DNA of 64,000 bases from NCBI RefSeq assembly GCF_000315625.1, contig NW_005434672.1, forward strand, positions 1,074,310 to 1,138,309, written 5' to 3'. The translations under genes were made by a program, and so were the position numbers. The notes under the pieces are model-generated. The model was not told the DNA's origin. It worked only from the letters and a program-made list of their open reading frames with translations, and did not search any database. The stretch's first letter is position 1. Every line of letters begins with the position of its first letter. The DNA comes from Guillardia theta CCMP2712. Taxonomy: Eukaryota > Cryptophyceae > Pyrenomonadales > Geminigeraceae. This document shows, piece by piece, positions 1-11,516 of the stretch.

Positions 1-200
1 TCCAGCTCTCTCCGCATCATTTCGTTCTCGTGACAAAGGAAAGCAAGGCAGGCGTCGTTCACTTCCTGGTGCGTTCGAAGAACTTCTTTGATCTTGTCCT
101 TCTCTGCCTCTTCGACTTCCCTGGTCTTCAAGAAAATATTGATCCGATCCGCACAACGTCTCACTCTTTCTTCCATGTCTTCATCATCGGCGATGCTCAT
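1..200 (-). CDS. 5' end of a coiled-coil protein gene (partial)
   Basis: Reading leftwards from the ATG at 200-198, the frame stays open to the window edge (66 codons). An in-frame TAA lies 20 codons upstream with no other ATG between, which fixes this start. The visible protein begins MSIADDEDMEERVRRC and is rich in Glu, Lys and Arg with heptad-like spacing, so it is probably an alpha-helical coiled coil. The rest lies outside the window and I do not recognise the family. It is divergent to the ERp29 gene, with a GC-rich island between them. Confidence 0.6.
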   Translation of the reverse strand, partial: MSIADDEDMEERVRRCADRINIFLKTREVEEAEKDKIKEVLRTHQEVNDACLAFLCHENEMMRREL

Positions 201-1644
201 AGACGTTTCGCTCTTGAAGGGGAGGCATTCGTCAGAAGCAGGCAGTGACTGGTGGATCAGTTGTTACATGGTCGATGGTCTCAATCCGTACCTTGTCTAA
301 AGATGGCTCTGCCTGTTTGCAGTGAATGACCACAGAGCAACAAGACTGAGATCAAGAAACTCACGTCGATCTCCATCACTTACATACATTCCAGAGGGTC
401 CACGATGAAAACATAGTTGCAGCCGTCAAGGGAGAAAACTAAACATACTTCCCTGGGAGAGAGTTTAGCCTTGACGCTCAGGAAAGAAACTGATTCGGAA
501 GCTTGTCATGATGGCATCATCTCTTCAACTTCATACATCCCATCAACATTATCACCGGGTCATCATATGCTACTTGCTTCTCTAACTTTCAGTCCATGTT
601 CACCTCCTTGTTTCCTTAAGTTCCAGTATAATCCCGATCACTGTCATTCACATCATTTTCTGCATCATCAGGCTCCTGCTCTAGTGTAGCTACAGTAGCT
701 ACCAGCTTGAAATTTGAAGAGGCGAGGCGATGCGACTTGTACGGGTCCGACACTGATGAGAAAGAGTTTGGAGCCTGCCTCAGAGACCGATCGCACGGTC
801 CGCCGCCCGGCGGCCGGGCCGGCCGGGCCCGGCCACGCGGCGCCCCCAGCCCGCCGGGCCCGTTCACCGCGGCTCAGTGGAGCCTCGGCCGCCGCCGGGA
901 GGTCCGACCGCTGACAGTGCGGTGCCACCGGGTGACCGGTGAGTCACGGGGCGGCCCCGCGGGGCAGCCGGGGGGGCCGGTACGGCCCGGTACGGACGGT
1001 CCGACCGTCGGACGGCGCCGCCGGACCGTACCGCTCAGTACTGGCCGCGCCGGAGTCACCGGGTCGTCACCCGGGCCGCCACTGCTGCAGCGGCGCCGCG
1101 CGGCGGCCCGGGCGGCCCCGGTTTGCCCGGCCGGGCACGGTTGGCAGTGCGGCCCGACTCGGGCACGCCGCGGACCGGGTCGGCGGCCGTGGCCGCTGAG
1201 ACCGGACGGTACTATGGTACTCAGTGACGGTCCGATCACCGCGACGGCCGGGTCCCGGCCACGGGCCGCCGGGCGGCACGCCCCGCTCACCGGGCCGAGC
1301 CACCCAGTCAAGAACAGCCGGGCGGCCTGTACGGTGGATGACGTGTCCGTGAGCTAGGGTGGGGCCCTGATAGGGGGTTAATCAGTGGGGAATGAAGGGT
1401 CCATTGCAGCGGGGGTACTAAATCACAGCCCGCCCCGCCTTTGATGAAATGGCCACGGACCCCTTCGTTCCCCTCTTAGTACCCCCATCTATCTAGCTGT
1501 CCAGAACATTCTGCTCAAAATGGTTTGGGCAATGGAAATTTGATTAAGGTGTATCTATAGACTTCAAATTTCAGAAAGAATGTTGGAAATTATCACATAA
1601 AGTGGACCTCTCCCCTGACGGCAGCAATCGGATTAGTGGACGGC
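201..1644. other. Divergent intergenic region with GC-rich island
   Basis: Between the divergent starts at 200 and 1645. Positions 783-1330 form a very GC-rich island dominated by CCGG, GGCC and GGGCCCGG words; its long ORFs on both strands have Arg/Gly/Pro-only compositions and are not credible genes. From 1360 to 1490 there are G- and C-tracts (gggggta, tacccccat) like those before other starts in this window. I see no RNA gene. Confidence 0.7.
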
Positions 1645-2463
1645 ATGCAGCGCGTGCTTCAGCTTGTCGCGCTTGTCGCGTGTTTTGCAGTTGTATCCTC
1701 GCTCAGCAATGGCGTCATCAGTCTCGACAAGTACACGTTTGACAAGATCGTCGGCAAGGAGAGACCTGTGCTTGTTCGCTTTGATCAGGATTATTCGGTA
1801 TTCTCCCTCTGTACGTGATATACCCACATGCTCTCTAACATGTCTGCAGTATGGGGATGAGAATGATGCATATGAGTATGCAGCCAAGAATGCAACTTCA
1901 TCTGAAATCCTCGTAGCAAGTGTGGGAATCAGTGAATGGGGAGAAAAGGAGAATCAGGATCTCGCTGATCGATTTGGTGTGAAGAAGGAGGATTGGCCGA
2001 GGTACATTTTCTTCCCCAAGGGATCGAAGGAGGGCGTGACCTTCTCCGGAAACAAGAAGGATACTTATGCCATTCTTCAGTTTATCCGCAAGCAGGTGAG
2101 ATTTGGTTGAGGAGGTTGTTTCCAGCTGGAGGTGACGAAACTCTGCAGGGCGTCTGGGTTGGCCTTCCTGGCTGCCATGAGAAGTTCGATGAGCTTGCGT
2201 CGCAGTTCATGTCCTCCAAGGACAAGCGCGCTGACATCATCAAACAAGCTGAGAAGCTCTTGGCGGAGATCAAAGATGACAAAGAGAGAACTTCTGCTAA
2301 GTTTTACATTGCTGCAATGAGGAAGATCGAAGAGAAGGGAGATTCTTTTGTTGAGAACGAGTCCCAGCGCCTCAAGTCTATGCTGGACAAAGCTACTCTC
2401 AAGAAGAACAAGAAAGATGAGTTCCAGACGCGATTGAACGTGCTGTCATCGTTCAACCTCTAG
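1645..2463 (+). CDS. ERP29: ERp29-type ER chaperone (PDI-D family)
   Basis: Three exons: 1645-1797, 1850-2095 and 2149-2463 (237 aa), joined in phase 0 by introns of 52 and 53 nt. A signal peptide (QRVLQLVALVACFAVVSS) leads into a thioredoxin-like b domain without a CxxC motif and then the all-helical ERp29 C-terminal domain. The stretches SSEILVASVGISEWGEKE and GVWVGLPGCHEKFDELA match ERp29 hallmarks. ERp29 proteins escort secretory proteins in the ER lumen without redox chemistry. The C-terminus is SSFNL, not a KDEL-type retention signal, so retention may use another route. A GTG nine bases upstream is in frame but the ATG is the sensible start. AATAAA at 2565-2570 is a likely poly(A) signal. 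Confidence 0.9.
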
Positions 2464-2626
2464 AGTTGAAATGGAACTCTTGTCGCTCTTGCTCTGATGG
2501 ACGAGGCAGAGGTTTGTTCCGAGGTGAATGTGCTTGAGCTATAAATATGAAGTTGTAATATGAGAATAAAGATACATTCGTTGCCCATTTTTCATCTTGA
2601 AATTCAAAGACATTGCTCAAAACTCG

Positions 2627-4079
2627 TTACGCATCTGCTGTGGTGCCAGTAGTACCTTCCGTGCCGGGAACATTTGTTTGCAGCTTTCTTAACATTTCCG
2701 CTCTTAATCTCAATCTTCCAACCTTGTTGTAGTGTAAGAGGGGGACAGTTTGGATGAACATTAAGAAATAACCTGCATCTGCAACTCCTTCAACTCTGTG
2801 AGAACCAATTCATCGTCGTCGTCATCACTCCTTGACTCCGTCTGAGGAGAATATGTCAATTACACAAAAGTCCTCTTCCCACAAACAGAATGAATCTTTC
2901 TACCTTGGTGGGAGCAGGACCAACAGGGCTCAAGAAATACTCATCCTTCCGTGCCCAATAATAAAGTGTCGGCCACAGGAAGACCTGCAAACGTGTCCAA
3001 ATTGAATCAGAAGACGTAAGGGAACTGAGACAGATAGGGAACTAATGGGAGTTTCATAAGAGAGCCACGGGGGCGAAACAGGATATGGAGACTCACGTGC
3101 ATCGTTAGCGTCACAACCCACGTTGGAAACAGAACCCAACGCAGAAAAACCTCATAGACAAGTGCGCTGTTGAGAATTCGCAAAATCTCAGCCCCCTGAT
3201 AGATCTGAACGAGTCGCCACAGCGTAAATGGAATAGGAACAAGAGGCCAGACAGGAGATCCACTGAAAAGATCAAATTGATCATCAAAATGGTTACATTT
3301 TCGACTTTTCTCACCTGTACCCAACCAAACGCCAAGAGATGAGCTGCTCAACTATGCCCAGAAAGTATGGAGCAAACACTGCTAGGACCGTCGCTGATGC
3401 CAACCCAAAGAAGGGGCTGATGACGAAAAAGATCATGGGCAGGAGGATTCCCAAGGAGAGCATTACACTGATCCAAGTCTCTGCAAAGCAACATTAGAAG
3501 GGGACAACGCAACCAGTGGGGTTGCATTCATGATTGAGGATGGAGAAAAGCAACAGCAGATAAGGACTTGCCAGCAGCTTCAGGCAGCGGGTTTGGTAGT
3601 CTCCAGCTCGCATAATTCTTGTAGCGACCACAGAGGCTGATGAAATATGCAGTTGTGATCGCAATGAAGATCATCTCATTGCGGAAAATGAAGCCCATGA
3701 GCTCTTTCATCTGCAGAGAGAACGAGAGAGAAGCAGGGTTCAATGATAGCGACAGTGCGTATGCATTCTGAACAAAGAGCATGCTGAACCCGGTGAAGTA
3801 GAGAACGAGGAGATTCGGAAGCTTCAACATTGAGTTGAGAAATCTGACACCAGGGGGTCGTGGTTGAGTGTTGAGACGAGAGTTTTGTGCTCGGTCACCA
3901 TGAGCGGTGGTATGGCATACAAGCTGGTGTTTGCGAATGAATTTTCGGTTGAGAGGCTCCAATCCTGCCAGCTGCCTTTGACCACCAGTCATGCTCGTTA
4001 TGCATGGATAGCGCGGGACTTGGAATGACCCAGACATGTGAAAGCTCATGCTGAGCAGCAGCAGTGAGATCTTGGACAT
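2627..4079 (-). CDS. Putative plastid-targeted multi-pass membrane protein
   Basis: Exons on the minus strand: 4079-3774, 3710-3572, 3480-3315, 3262-3097, 2984-2904, 2841-2773 and 2722-2627 (about 340 aa). The N-terminus, MSKISLLLLSMSFHMSGS followed by FQVPRYP, looks like a bipartite signal with Phe at the presumed cleavage site, as used for secondary plastids. Several hydrophobic segments follow, including one with FVISPFFGLASATVLAVF. The tail is acidic and then Thr/Gly-rich. The second intron (3571-3481) has a GC-AG boundary with donor G|GCAAGT; joining it restores the frame EAAETWISV. The first intron (63 nt, donor GTTCAG) is in frame either way and is uncertain. An ATG at 4106 is an alternative start. 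I do not recognise the family. Confidence 0.7.
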
Positions 4080-4585
4080 GGCAGTGAGATGACTTGTTGG
4101 CTCCACAACCTAATCGAGATCACAAGCGCTCAATTCTTCGTTTTAACCGCCATGAGCGCGAAGGACCGGCCAGGCACCTGCATGTTCCGTTGAGCGGCCT
4201 TCCTCTTTCCCTCTTGGGGGCAGCAACTTTCCTCAATAGACCAACAGGAGATGCCATTGGTCAAACGGTATTTATAACGGTCCGTCGTAGCAACGGACCG
4301 GACTGATGATGTGGGTCCCGGAGTCCGCCCAGGAACGCTATATGATAACCGTCGGCCCACCCAGCCGCACTACCCCCCGGTTCTAGACGAGTCGGACCCT
4401 ACCCGTACTGGCGCCAGCCCCAGACAGGTAGTACCCCTCCTCACCCCCGGGAGTTCAGCGATGATTCTTGGCTGAGCGGCTGGGCTAGATGGCAACTAGG
4501 CCCGGGTGACCCCACCCCTCGGGAAATGACCCACCCCTTCAATCTCCTTCGCGCAGGTCCTCTACCAAGTCCAACGGCCGGCAGC
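4080..4585. promoter_or_regulatory. Divergent intergenic/promoter region
   Basis: About 500 bp between two divergent genes. The right half (4290-4520) carries C- and G-tract words such as taccccccggt, ggtagtacccctcctcaccccc and gggtgaccccacccct, the same style as before other starts here. No ORF or RNA is credible. Its promoter role is inferred from position and from the recurring pattern. Confidence 0.45.
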
Positions 4586-6070
4586 ATGACGGGAGGGAGC
4601 GGGCATCGCAAGAGCGCTATGGATAGGATCGGGTACTTCGGGGAGGAAGGATACATCTCTGTTGGCGATCCTTATGATAAGAAAACGAAAGGTGAGATTT
4701 CCTGTCAGAAATAGATGACATAGCATGTGCATGTAATTGCTGAATCCGACTTGTGCAAACGTGTTCACAAGGCAGCATCTTGTTGCTATATTGGTTGCAA
4801 TACTGCCTGTTCGATGTTCCGCGGCAGAAACTCAAATCTGTCTGAGCACCAACTGATCGCATGCTCTCTCTCAACAGAAAGCTTGGATCGTGAACGAGGG
4901 TTACAGATGACGACGTCACCAATGTACAAAAACAACAAGTATGGCCTGAACAATGGCACCTTCAACAAGTTTGAAGGATTGTATAATGTAAGGAAAGTGA
5001 CAGACCAAAATTTGTGTAACGAGTTGTGCTGCACAGGGCGAGCCGTACATCACATTGGAACAATACAGAAGACAACAAAGAAACAAAGAGAGCTCAAAGA
5101 ATGTTTCTGACGTTCAGTTTAAACCATCGAATCCTCCCAAGAAGTCGTTAGGGAATCTGGGATCCTTCTATGGAACAGTTGGTTATGTCGATCGAAAATC
5201 ACAACCATTTCCCGCCGGAGGTAGCATCACTTACATGCCCCAGGGAGATGGGATGAAGAAAAAGATAAAAGGGGAAGTTACACATGAACCTCTAAACATC
5301 GTAACCAACCCGACTCGGAAAGGAACTTTTGGGTATCCAAACCTTACCATTGGGGTGCCGGGAGCAGCGCAGGCGAAGAGAGCATGGAAGGGAGTGGCTG
5401 GTGAGTATGCATACACTCCGGATCCATACGATGCGTCAAGATTGCAGAGGAAGGAGGAGAGAGAAAAGTTCAAACACATGTATGACAACCCATGGAAACC
5501 TGCAAACCCAACGAAAAAGGGAGGGCCAGGAATGTGGGGAGGGCATCGGGCGTTATTTGATCATCCCAAAGATTGTGGAGGGACAATATCACAATATCAT
5601 GAGTACATCCCAACGGGAACAGAAACGAAGAAGACTAAGCAAATGATTGAAAAAGAGGTGAGTGGTTTGAATGTCTTGCATGTTGGCAAGAAGACTAATC
5701 TGTGCTTCTCGTTTCATGGTAGAAATGGGCGGATCCTTATGATCGTGCAGCATTTAAGCCCCCTAGTCGCCTCAAACGGGGAGGACCAGGTTTTTGGGGC
5801 TGCGGGAAGAAGAGCGGAGGATCTCTTACCTTCAGTGAGTTTCCCGTCGCCTATCAAGATCCCTACGACACCTTAAGGTCAGACTGCACACGTTCGAGCA
5901 GACGACTTCGAGCTGAGCTGACACTTGAATGAAGGACCAAGGTGCTGATGGAGAAGAAGGCGATGAAGGAGAAACTTGGGCCTCTAGCTGAAAGAGTTGC
6001 ATTCTTGCCCCCATCAGTAGGCAGATCGAAACGAACACCGAGCATTTTCACCATGAACATCAAAGTTTGA
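4586..6070 (+). CDS. CFAP96: CFAP96-like cilia/flagella-associated protein
   Basis: Five exons: 4586-4691, 4878-4987, 5037-5657, 5723-5877 and 5935-6070 (375 aa). The N-terminal DRIGYFGEEGYISVGDPY and the later GTFGYPNLTIG, AYTPDPYDASR and GGPGFWGCGKKSGG stretches are the repeated Gly/Pro/Tyr motifs of CFAP96 (C4orf47). Family members are ciliary and basal-body microtubule proteins. Splicing out 5878-5934 gives an open tail with LPPSVGRSKRTPSIF; reading through instead stops at 5930-5932 and gives a poorer tail. An in-frame ATG at 4526 is possible, but the family starts near MDRIGYF. It supports a flagellated cell. Confidence 0.9.
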
Positions 6071-6169
6071 TCTTCATGCCTCCTCCCTGTAATTTTTTTT
6101 GGTCTCTCCTAATCACAGCCATCCTAAGAGTTTTATTGAAGCACCATTTTCCAGAAAATTTGCAAAAGC

Positions 6170-7153
6170 TTAACCAGGTCGGCTCGACTTGGTGTACATC
6201 TGACAATAGACTAAATGGCTATAGCATGCGTTCTTGTACTCGAATCTTGCTCCACAGGACTGGCAGAACCATGGACCTCGATTCTCCTTCGTTCGCAGAG
6301 GACATAGATTGCGCATGTGGCGGAGAGCGCGGTCGAGGTCTCGGTAGCTCTTATTGCAGAGAGCAAACCTGCAATAAAACCTCTTGGTGTCGGGAGCGTT
6401 GGGGAAATGGTGGCAAAGATGTTGATTGAGGCGGCTGGCGCTGTTGAATTTTCTGCTGCACTTTGCAAGAGGACAAGTCCATGTCATCTCCACCTGAACC
6501 CTCCTCGTCAACGTCCTCTTCCTTTGCTTTGCAGCCTTCCGGTTCTCGATCAATCGTGCTCGCTCCTTGTCGAAGTCGATGAACAACTTGTACATCCTCT
6601 TCCAGATGTCAGCAGGCATGACGAGGGTGCGGAGAGAGATGGCGGAAAGTCTGTCGTGCCTCAAGCAGAGATATCTCCAGATTTCACCTGCATCCACGAG
6701 ATTCCGACAAAACGTTGATGTCAACAATAAGTAACTGATGGACCGCAGGGGAAGAAATTTGACGACCAAACCAAGCACACAATCAGGCAACGAGAGGAGA
6801 AACAGTCTCCCGTGAGGTCTCCTTGCCATGCGAGCCACTGGACATTTCAAGATCTTGTTTGTCTTCACCTTTCGGGGTTGTTGCTTTGTAATCCAAGAAG
6901 TCTGCTGCAAATCCTTGGCATCAGCATTGTCGCATGATTGTTCCTTACAGCAGCTGCTGTATCTGTCTTCGTTGCCTGTACTCCCATGCTTTGGGTAAGA
7001 TTTTGCTCCCTCAATCCTTATCTTGAGCTTTTTTTGCAATTGCACGATTTCCTCGCGCAGTCTCTCTTTTCTCTTCTGCAATCCAGAATCCATAGTGAGA
7101 CCGGTATCGAGGTTACCTTGACGTTGAGTCCATGAAATCGTTTGCCATGACAA
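6170..7153 (-). CDS. F-box protein with three C2H2-like zinc fingers
   Basis: One uninterrupted ORF of 327 aa. Residues around 20-40 form a short coiled coil (RKERLREEIVQLQKKLKIR). An F-box-like helix bundle follows (LPDCVLGLVVKFLPLRSISY, with GEIWRYLCLRHD at its end). The C-terminal third has three Cys/His modules: WTCPLAKCSRKFNSASRLNQH, FYCRFALCNKSYRDLDRALRH and WFCQSCGARFEYKNACYSH. F-box proteins usually bind SKP1 in SCF ubiquitin ligases, and the fingers would be the substrate- or nucleic-acid-binding part; that is inferred from domains. It is one of the few single-exon genes here and is convergent with the CFAP96 gene, 100 bp away. Confidence 0.82.
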   Translation of the reverse strand: MSWQTISWTQRQGNLDTGLTMDSGLQKRKERLREEIVQLQKKLKIRIEGAKSYPKHGSTGNEDRYSSCCKEQSCDNADAKDLQQTSWITKQQPRKVKTNKILKCPVARMARRPHGRLFLLSLPDCVLGLVVKFLPLRSISYLLLTSTFCRNLVDAGEIWRYLCLRHDRLSAISLRTLVMPADIWKRMYKLFIDFDKERARLIENRKAAKQRKRTLTRRVQVEMTWTCPLAKCSRKFNSASRLNQHLCHHFPNAPDTKRFYCRFALCNKSYRDLDRALRHMRNLCPLRTKENRGPWFCQSCGARFEYKNACYSHLVYCQMYTKSSRPG

Positions 7154-7496
7154 TTCTCATATTCTAAACCCTACATTACGGAGTCTTTCCTTCATCGTAG
7201 ATGGCGACAACACTGTTGCGAAATTTGTCAAATTTGTAGGATATAGTAGTAGAATCCCGACGATTCTGTAAATATGCACTTTTAGGATCGATGCGAAGGA
7301 TGTCGTTTTTGAAAACAAACAAGCAGGGGAACGAGTTTGGGCTAAGCAACGACTCGTTGATTGCTATATCACACATGCACCCCACTCTCCCGCCATTGCG
7401 GCATTTTCCACGTGCTACTCGGAGCGGGCCAACCCCTTCAAGTCATGTGTCCAGGCCCTGGTCCAGGCCCGCGCAGGTTACTTCCTGGTTCGAGCA
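7154..7496. other. Divergent intergenic region
   Basis: About 340 bp between the divergent F-box and PLPBP genes. AT-rich near 7200-7330, GC-richer near 7430-7490. I see no ORF, RNA or clear element, and the C-tract pattern common before other genes is weak here. Confidence 0.5.
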
Positions 7497-8458
<962 letters not shown>

Positions 8459-8581
8459 TCCATCATCTCACACAAGCTCGCGACGCTGCATACGAGAACA
8501 TGAGCGGGAAAAGATGTTAATTTGATGAGGAATATAAGATGAGTCTGCAAGGATTAAAAACACTGCAAGGAGGAGAGAAGT

Positions 8582-10404
8582 TCACTGTGGGTCAAGAGTC
8601 TGATGTAGTTTGAGCTGTCCTTGAAAGTCCAACTTCCAAACCTTCACCTGCAGCCGGGGTTTACTTCATCGATAGAAGCGCACAGAACATGCTTGCCTGC
8701 CCATTCTCAGCCGAAGCAGCCAAAGTCGTTCCCGTCAAGTTCCATCCAACTCTCCAGTAGGGCATCACAGCTCCGCTGAAGAGACAATCAACAACTACCC
8801 TCCAGCTGAGATACACCTGTACCTCGCGTCTTCTTGAGGAGTTGGCAGCACCGAAGGCTTGTCCAAGTTTTCAATGCGATCTCCTGCTGATGTACATCAA
8901 AACTATCAAAGAGGAGGGATATCGAACCTGACGCCGAGCTCCATCCTGTGAACAGCGGAAGCCTCCACACCTTCAACCATATCAGACACAACAATCGCGC
9001 ACCAACTAGATTGACCTGAACACTTGAGCCGATGGCTGCGGCTAGCAGATGCATTGGACGTCCCATGTTTGGAGCCCAATCAATGTCTCTCACCTACAAA
9101 TGGGATGAGGAAACTCCTTTCGACCGTAGAGTATGTCATCAATACTTCTCCTCGTTCTCCTTTCTTGTCGGGCTCAATGTCTAGTTTGGTAATCATCTGC
9201 CACCTTTGTTGTTCATTGCAATATCCTATGGGTCATATTCAGTATGGTTTTTGAACAAACCTCCATGGATATTTAATACCCCAGACTGAAGCAGATGTGT
9301 GCAGCTGACGAGAAGAATCTGATTGATTAGAAGCAGGTCTCCAGCACCCTACAGCTAACATGGGTTGTTCGACTCTATTCTTATTCCAGCTGTACGTTTG
9401 TTATGAGACTACAACTTGACAGGAGAAAGAAATTTGACCTGACACAGGTAATGTATGAAGACAAACCAGCTCCATCGACATCGAATTCGCTTGAAAGCGT
9501 CCACTGGTTGAGATTTGTTGGGTTTCCTTGGTGTATTCTAACCTATCATCCTGGTCAAACAAACCTTTGCATTCACTCGGACTACCTTTCCGTCGTTGCA
9601 TGCTGAAGCCAGCTGCAGTCCCAAGTGGCTTGGAGCAAACGCAATACTGTTCACTGCCTTCTGAAAGTCCATAAGTGTGGCTACAGGCTGTGAGAAAGTG
9701 TTCATTCCGGTAACTGTCATTCGATTCGCAATTTCAACCTCGAATTTGATCTTGAACTCGGAGTTCCCAGAGTATCCGAACTGTGAGGTCAATCAGAACA
9801 TCTTAAAACGAGGAAAGACCAGAGAAGCAAACGCCAACCTCTTTCTCTCGCCAAATGATCACCTGAACTTGAAATCAGCCTCATACACCAACGCAAGAAA
9901 ACAATAGCACCGTTCGATCATCCGAGCATGAAGCTAAAACTTGTCCAAACTCAGGATGAGCCCAATCCACCTGACCAATCATGTAAGATTCAGGCACAAT
10001 CCTTGAAATTTCGAGGATTTGGATACGGAATTTCCTACCTTCCATATCGCAGATCTATGACCAGAACCGGATCCTCCAAACCTTACACGAGCTCATCAAG
10101 AAGTTTTCGAGCTAAGTGCAAGACAATCTCACGGAGGTGATATCAATCGCCATTGATCATCATCATCCTTGTCAAACACGCGAATGGTCTGCAACATCAT
10201 TAGAGATAGTACTTGCTCCCGCGGCATCCTCTGTACCTTGTCACTGGAGCAAGTGGCAATGCGTTTTCCGTAGTAATCATGCGCAATATAGTGGATACAT
10301 GCTGTATGACCGGTAGAAATCTGATCATCGGTCAGAACGACGCTCTTCACTCATGCTAGAAGTTGTACCTTATCAACTGGCCTGCGAGCAGTCGCCATCT
10401 GCAT
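8582..10404 (-). CDS. SEH1: SEH1-like WD40 nucleoporin
   Basis: About a dozen small exons. The start is ATG 10404-10402 (MQMATARRPVDK); a 48-nt intron precedes STGHTACIHYIAHDYYGKRI, followed by ATCSSDK, TIRVFDKDDDDQWRL, VDWAHPEFGQVLASCSDDRT, VIIWREKE, AVNSIAFAPSHLGLQLASAC, NLNQWTLSS, SWNKNRVEQPMLAVGC and VRDIDWAPNMGRPMHLLAAA. The last exon (8647-8582, VKVWKLDFQGQ) follows a GC-AG intron at 8696-8648. The order and wording fit SEH1 better than its paralogue SEC13. SEH1 is a beta-propeller of the nuclear pore Y-complex and of the GATOR/SEA complex. Two junctions (around 9380-9450 and 8760-9010) I could not resolve; near 9386 the expected frame has an in-frame TAA, so exon limits there are provisional. 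Confidence 0.8.
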
Positions 10405-11516
10405 GGTTGAATTTAGAAGACAGGGATGTTCAAGTGAGCGAAAAATGCCCCAGCCGTGAAACAAGGGCAGTTTTACTGCGAGGCAACAACACTTTGATAT
10501 CAAGTAAACTTGAGCGAGTTCAACAGTAAGACATCACATAGCTTTCTTGCTACAATCCCTGGTTGCTCCTACCAGTCCCACACTCAACTCCATGAAAACG
10601 CAGAACTTACACACGTTCTTCGCATATCAAAGATAATACTTGAACAAGCCTCTCTTTCCCTTCTCCTCTCTGAAGTAACCATCCCTCCTCGCACATCTCC
10701 ACTGCAAGGTTATCAGCATGCATTCCGCCGCCCACGGGTGGGACGGGAAAAGGGTGGGGATGGTACTCCACCCCTGGTCTTCAGCCTCCTTCCGGTTACC
10801 AAAATGACCGGTATTTTTCTTTGAAAATTGAAGGGGGTTGGGTGGGGTGGAGTTGTGGGGTTGGAGGATTTTTGTATGGGCTGGCCTGACACTGCCTTTG
10901 AAATGTTGGGGTAGGGTGCTCAATTTTTCTGAAAATACCCCTCATTTCAAAGGTAAAGAGGGGGTAGGTGAAAAATCGAGAATGATCGTTGAAACGAGGG
11001 GTAGGGTGGTAAGGACATTGCAGATCATCTCAAGCCGAGAAGGGGATGAACGAGAGGCGAAAAACGACTTTGATGTAACACCTGTATCAAGATGTTGATG
11101 TAGCCATATGTTGATGTAGCCATGTGTCCATGTAGTCAGATGTTGATGTAGTCAGATGTTGATGTAGCCAAATGTAAATGTATCCTGATGATGTTGTAGC
11201 TTCCTGGGATCCTTTGGTTTTGATCAATAACAGAGGTTACGACTCGAATGTTGAGGCTAAATGCTGTGTCAGGTATGGTCATTACAGTCTTGTTGTATCC
11301 GATAAAGTTGTGGCCGAATTCTAGGTGTTAGCAAGCTCAGACACACATGAAACCATTCCGTTGAAGTTGTATGTGAGAGATAATTTCAGAGCGCTTACAA
11401 CCTCGAGCCAACCGACCTTGTAGCTGAACCTGCAAGACAGAGAAATGGTTTCACTGAGGTGTAATCATCTTCTTTTATCAATATTCGAAAAATGCATCTA
11501 TAGATTATTCTAGAAT
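10405..11516. other. Intergenic region with G-tracts and a tandem repeat
   Basis: About 1.1 kb between two minus-strand genes. Positions 10730-11000 are full of GGGT/GGGGTA words (ggttgggtggggtggagttgtggggt, ggggtagggtgg). A 16-bp tandem repeat lies at 11087-11180. The region 11190-11516 includes the carrier gene's 3' flank. No ORF here shows family features. Confidence 0.55.
11087..11180. repeat. 16-bp tandem repeat, about six imperfect copies
   Basis: Units read approximately (a)atgttgatgtagcc with variants ending in gtagtc or gtatcc: gatgttgatgtagcc, atatgttgatgtagcc, atgtgtccatgtagtc, agatgttgatgtagtc, agatgttgatgtagcc, aaatgtaaatgtatcc. It is a minisatellite downstream of the carrier gene. 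It does not encode a plausible protein. Confidence 0.75.

Noticed and set aside
707-1357. A 216-codon ORF across the first GC-rich island, with others antisense to it
   Set aside because: Composition is almost only Arg, Gly, Pro and Ala with no domain features, and open frames exist in several phases on both strands, as expected of stop-poor GC-rich DNA.
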